A stretch of DNA of 8,202 nt, from assembly GCA_009786735.1 (NCBI GenBank), contig WQRM01000022.1:4739-12940 (forward strand), given 5' to 3'. The notes beneath the pieces are model-generated. The model saw only the letters and a list, made by a program, of their open reading frames with translations, searched no databases and was not told where the DNA came from. The DNA is from Oscillospiraceae bacterium (GTDB lineage Bacteria > Bacillota > Clostridia > Oscillospirales > Acutalibacteraceae). The translations under genes and the position numbers were made by a program. Positions 6,156-8,202 of the stretch are shown in pieces (position 1 is the first letter of the stretch; every line of letters starts with the position of its first letter).

Positions 6156-6533
6156 TTATATGATCTCTTTCTGATATTTTTTCGGCAATTTCGCAACCAC
6201 AACTGCATATGCGTGGTCAATCATGTCCAACAGCATATCGCTGGGCACAGTGCCGTCAAGCAAGACGGTGTTGAAATAGGGTTGCTGCACCGGCGGGCAA
6301 TGATAGCCCCGCGTCACCGTGCCGGGAAATAGCTGCCGCCAATGGTCGCCGGTCATCATGTCGCACTTGAGCGTCACCACGGGTTGTTCGCGCAGCACGA
6401 ATGGCATGGCGAAAATCGAGCCTTTGTCTTGCGATGGCGCTTTCACCTTGATGACCGGAAATTCGTTGAACGGATAGTCCACATATGCGCCGGGTTTTGC
6501 AAGACAATATGCCTCGATTTCGGGGAGCGTCAT
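6156..6533 (-). CDS. MmcQ/YjbR family protein
   Basis: A 125-residue protein of the YjbR family, which has a DNA-binding-like fold related to CyaY/MotA-type domains; its cellular role is not settled. Family marks are the N-terminal helix LPEIEAYCLAKPGA, the VDYPF turn (18-22), the strand FPVIKVKA, TLKCDMM (54-60), YHCPP (77-81), WRQLFPG and the C-terminal helix DHAYAVVVAKLPKKYQ. Length is normal for the family. The start at 6533 has AAAGGAG five bases upstream; an upstream in-frame ATG at 6593 would translate a hairpin repeat and is rejected. It opens a tight run with tcdA, the membrane protein and the VOC protein. Confidence 0.88.
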   Translation of the reverse strand: MTLPEIEAYCLAKPGAYVDYPFNEFPVIKVKAPSQDKGSIFAMPFVLREQPVVTLKCDMMTGDHWRQLFPGTVTRGYHCPPVQQPYFNTVLLDGTVPSDMLLDMIDHAYAVVVAKLPKKYQKEII

Positions 6534-6562
6534 GGGTTCTCCTTTGTGGTATAAAGACTCTT

Positions 6563-6607
6563 CGGACGAGCACAACTCGCCCCTACACGTCATGCGGCCA
6601 AAGGCCG
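6563..6607 (-). repeat. 45-base double-hairpin repeat, copy g
   Basis: On the minus strand: the palindrome CGGCCTTTGGCCG (6607-6595), 8-base spacer, GTAGGGGCGAG, loop, CTCGTCCG. It matches copy f at 39 of 45 positions, with changes confined to the spacer and the loop. It lies between the pyrophosphatase-like stop and the yjbR-like start. Confidence 0.85.
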
Positions 6608-6617
6608 TGGCAGCAAA

Positions 6618-6953
6618 CTACGTTCTCCTCACCAAAATGCCCTGTTGGTTTTCATTGTGGGGTAGCGCGAGCCGTTTTTCTTCCTCTGTGCAGCCCATTA
6701 GGATTTTGATTTCGCTGTCTTTTTTCAGCAAATCAACCGTGCAGATGACCGCGTCGATGCGCTCGCCTGCCGAACCTTTCCACACGTCAATGCCGCCGCC
6801 GTCGGGTGAGCTGGTGCCGCGCAGATAGCCATAGTCGAGCGGGTAGACATAATCCGTCCACTTGGGGTGGCGGCTGCCCTTGGGACGGTCGATGACGAGT
6901 TCGCAGGTGGCGGCGAGGTGGTCGAGGGCTTGCCAGAAGTCATGACTGTGCAT
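6618..6953 (-). CDS. Short inorganic pyrophosphatase-like protein
   Basis: A 111-residue protein resembling family I soluble pyrophosphatases (PF00719), about two-thirds of their usual length. VIDRPKGSRHP (20-30) replaces the usual substrate-binding strand. YPLDYGYLRGT (37-47) matches the family's YPxNYGFIPxT, and DGGGIDVW (51-58) matches DGDPxDV. CTVDLLKKDSEIKIL (71-85) would provide the later Asp/Lys pair. One of the metal-binding aspartates of DGDPxD is Gly here, and the C-terminal third is missing, so catalysis on pyrophosphate is uncertain. I recall short forms like this in Clostridia, which suggests a real subfamily. The start has GGAG eight bases upstream, inside the end of the preceding gene, three bases from that gene's stop. 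It is probably read from the hisI operon. Confidence 0.78.
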   Translation of the reverse strand: MHSHDFWQALDHLAATCELVIDRPKGSRHPKWTDYVYPLDYGYLRGTSSPDGGGIDVWKGSAGERIDAVICTVDLLKKDSEIKILMGCTEEEKRLALPHNENQQGILVRRT

Positions 6954-6956
6954 GGG

Positions 6957-7571
6957 TTATCTCCGTTTTGTTATAGTTTCTTTTTCAGCTTTGATTTTTT
7001 GCACCGCAAAAAGTTCTTCAATAATTTTCATGTACATTTTGTCGCGCCCTTCTTCTGAAACATTTTCAATCATATCTGCTGCCGAAACCATTACATCAAT
7101 CTCATGTAACGAGTCGTAGTATCTGTTCAGTTGATTTGCAGATTTATTGTGAACCCAGAATACCGTAGCGGCAATAAACTCTGCGATAACTGCTCCAATC
7201 GTGGGTATTATTGCAGCTTGCCATTGGCCGAAAGCAGCAATTAGAATAGCTGTAAGCAAAAACCCCAAGCCTATGCTACAAGCGACTATCGAAAAAACAA
7301 AGGAGCGTTTTGCGTGCTCAATGCTAACATCAAAGTATTTTATGGACTTTGCAATGTTGTCCATATGCAATTCCCACAAAGGATTTTCAGTTCGATAATG
7401 AGCACAAGCATTTGCGACAACTTGAGTTTCTTGGAGACAAACTGCTTCGCCAATTTGGGCTTTGGGGGAGCGCAAAATATCATCGGCTTGCATTTCTTTT
7501 GGGATCAAGGCGCCTGTGACACTAGTTTTGTACGCATCGTAAGGGTCGCCAAGTTCATTTAATTTTCGCAT
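6957..7571 (-). CDS. 3' fragment: TRADD-N-associated-like membrane domain
   Basis: This is the 204-residue part that an annotator would call from the first ATG. The order is a polar helical segment (1-85), two membrane helices (about 90-112 and 118-140) joined by a short loop, and a long amphipathic helical tail (about 145-198) ending in a Lys/Arg-rich end. The pattern of HAKRSFVFSIVACSIGLGF, GAVIAEFIAATVFWVHN and a following YYDSLHE helix is what I recall of the TRADD-N-associated membrane domain (PF20712-type). This was described in proteins thought to signal or act at the membrane in phage defence. There is no usable ribosome site before the ATG at 7571, so it is probably not translated alone. 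Domain call is from memory of the pattern. Confidence 0.55.
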   Translation of the reverse strand: MRKLNELGDPYDAYKTSVTGALIPKEMQADDILRSPKAQIGEAVCLQETQVVANACAHYRTENPLWELHMDNIAKSIKYFDVSIEHAKRSFVFSIVACSIGLGFLLTAILIAAFGQWQAAIIPTIGAVIAEFIAATVFWVHNKSANQLNRYYDSLHEIDVMVSAADMIENVSEEGRDKMYMKIIEELFAVQKIKAEKETITKRR

Positions 7572-7615
7572 TTCTAGACGATACTTTAGATGCCTCGGAA
7601 GGAAGAAAGCAATCG

Positions 7616-7894
7616 TTATACCATAGAAAATAAGAAGAACTCCCGCGCCGATAAACGAAATTCTATAGTCATTATCGAACTCGCTACGAAAAAAAGTAGA
7701 GAAAAAAGGGTAAATAGCACCCCAAGCGACACCACTATTATTCCCACCGTTCTAAATCGTTTTATCCGAAGCGCTACCTTCAAGACTTCAATTTTCCAAC
7801 GCATTTCAGGGTTTAGTTCTCGATCCACTGTGTTTTGCTCATTCACGATTCCCAGTTCTCCTTCAGCATTATAATATCGCTTTTTAATCAACAC
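7616..7894 (-). CDS. 5' fragment of the broken membrane protein
   Basis: A 92-residue frame starting at a GTG (7894) that overlaps the end of hisI by 11 bases. GAGGAG lies seven bases before the GTG. Residues 1-48 are charged and probably cytosolic; a hydrophobic stretch starts at 49. Residues after about 55 (from SLGVLF on) are likely out of frame, because the other frame reads more convincingly from there. It stops at 7618-7616. Confidence 0.55.
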   Translation of the reverse strand: MLIKKRYYNAEGELGIVNEQNTVDRELNPEMRWKIEVLKVALRIKRFRTVGIIVVSLGVLFTLFSLLFFVASSIMTIEFRLSAREFFLFSMV

Positions 7895-8202
7895 CCATCA
7901 ACTCCTCTCCCACAACCCGCCGATAGTAACACCCACGCCGCGGCGAGCCATCGGCAGCCTTGGTGTGGCACATGCCCGCGCCGTTTGGCCGCACGAGATA
8001 CACCAGCGAATTTTGCTCGCAGTTCACGCGGATTTCCTCCACCGCAAAGGTGTTGCCACTGCCCGCGCCCTTGTGCCACAGCTCGTTGCGGCTTGTGCTC
8101 CACAGCACGAGCTCGCCGGTGCGCTGGGTAACACGCAGGGCTTGCTCGTTGGTGTAGGCCACGAGAATGACCTCGCGGCTGGTGCTGTCCTGCACCGCCA
8201 CG
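7884..8202 (-). CDS. hisI: Phosphoribosyl-AMP cyclohydrolase, 5' end cut by window
   Basis: Opens the adenine ring of phosphoribosyl-AMP in the third step of histidine synthesis, in the cytosol. The 105 residues seen lack only the first few. They show AVQDSTSREVILVAY (2-16), TGELVLWSTSRNELWHKG (28-45), GSGN, then the metal-binding part: Cys61 in VNCEQN, CHT with Cys78, and GCYYRR with Cys91, the three usual zinc cysteines. The Asp residues that flank the first Cys in the usual D-C-D-x-D magnesium site are Asn, Glu and Asn here, and the loop between the last two Cys is longer than usual. I recall a subfamily with an EQNSL pattern, so this may be a natural variant. No HisE domain follows; the stop at 7886-7884 ends the protein. 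Start lies outside the window. Confidence 0.88.
   Translation of the reverse strand, partial: VAVQDSTSREVILVAYTNEQALRVTQRTGELVLWSTSRNELWHKGAGSGNTFAVEEIRVNCEQNSLVYLVRPNGAGMCHTKAADGSPRRGCYYRRVVGEELMGVD
7902..7907 (-). promoter_or_regulatory. Ribosome binding site for the GTG start at 7894
   Basis: GAGGAG, seven bases before the GTG and inside the last codons of hisI. It supports the GTG as start of the broken membrane gene and implies co-transcription with hisI. Confidence 0.6.

Larger units (their letters stand above)
6957..7894 (-). pseudogene. Frameshifted multi-pass membrane protein, TRADD-N-associated type
   Basis: Two frames, 7894-7616 and the frame ending at 6957, join by a net -1 shift into one 312-residue protein. 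The second frame has no stop from 7751 down to 6957 and encodes a membrane helix upstream of its first ATG at 7571; it has no ATG, GTG or TTG in that stretch. The shift must lie between 7754, where the second frame has a stop, and 7618. Codon pattern favours a lost base near 7730-7735, giving a join GIIVV/AWGAIYPFF. The joined protein would have helices at about 49-69, 80-100, 198-220 and 226-248. The C-terminal pair resembles the TRADD-N-associated two-helix membrane domain found in bacterial immunity proteins. The gene is AT-rich against GC-rich neighbours. A sequencing error or programmed frameshifting are alternatives to true loss. Confidence 0.7.

Noticed and set aside
6155..6220. N-terminal extension of TcdA to 6220
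   Set aside because: It overlaps the end of the yjbR-like gene, and the family N-terminus starts at 6154.
6534..6593. N-terminal extension of the yjbR-like protein to 6593
   Set aside because: It translates part of repeat g, while a good ribosome site and the family N-terminus fit 6533.
7689..7695. Programmed -1 frameshifting at the T7 run as the firm explanation
   Set aside because: The second frame already reads as protein upstream of the run, and I see no obvious stimulatory hairpin, so a lost base is at least as likely; kept as one option only.

Overview
The window looks like a chromosomal stretch of a Gram-positive bacterium of the Clostridia, probably near the Oscillospiraceae/Ruminococcaceae (inference). 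The pointers are strong AGGAGG-type ribosome binding sites, a teichoic-acid-type glycerophosphotransferase, a short dihydroorotase without the N-terminal sandwich strands, a TcdA with a Cys-rich C-terminal segment, a small pyrophosphatase-like protein, and dispersed GTAGGGGCGR hairpin repeats between genes. All supported genes lie on the minus strand, so transcription runs from high to low coordinates. The plus-strand open frames are antisense shadows.

In the order of transcription: the 3' part of hisI (8202-7884); an AT-rich membrane-protein gene that is broken by a net one-base frameshift (7894-6957) and ends in what looks like a TRADD-N-associated two-helix membrane domain; a short pyrophosphatase-like gene (6953-6618); then, after a hairpin repeat, a tightly packed run of yjbR-like, tcdA, a four-helix membrane protein and a VOC protein (6533-4538). 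A 276-base repeat cluster follows (4537-4262). Next come a lipoprotein and a CGGC-domain protein (4261-2896), a 217-base gap with two repeats in inverted orientation (2895-2679), a CDP-glycerol glycerophosphotransferase-like gene (2678-1692), an AT-rich Mrr-type nuclease gene (1680-868), and pyrC (789 to beyond the window start), which has its own very strong promoter.

Two patterns stand out. First, the two AT-rich genes, the Mrr-like nuclease and the TRADD-N-like membrane protein, sit in a GC-rich background. Each begins at or over the stop codon of the GC-rich gene before it. Both belong to families linked to defence against foreign DNA or phage, so they look like acquired cargo riding on host transcription. 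Second, seven copies of a palindromic repeat occupy the gaps. They are arranged largely in inverted pairs, with paired stem changes that keep the hairpin. Two copies are fused to a second small hairpin in an identical 45-base unit, and one has been captured as the C-terminus of a protein.

Most of the remaining genes are housekeeping: histidine and pyrimidine synthesis, tRNA modification and cell-envelope polymer synthesis. I see no tRNA, rRNA, CRISPR array, transposase or integrase in the window.
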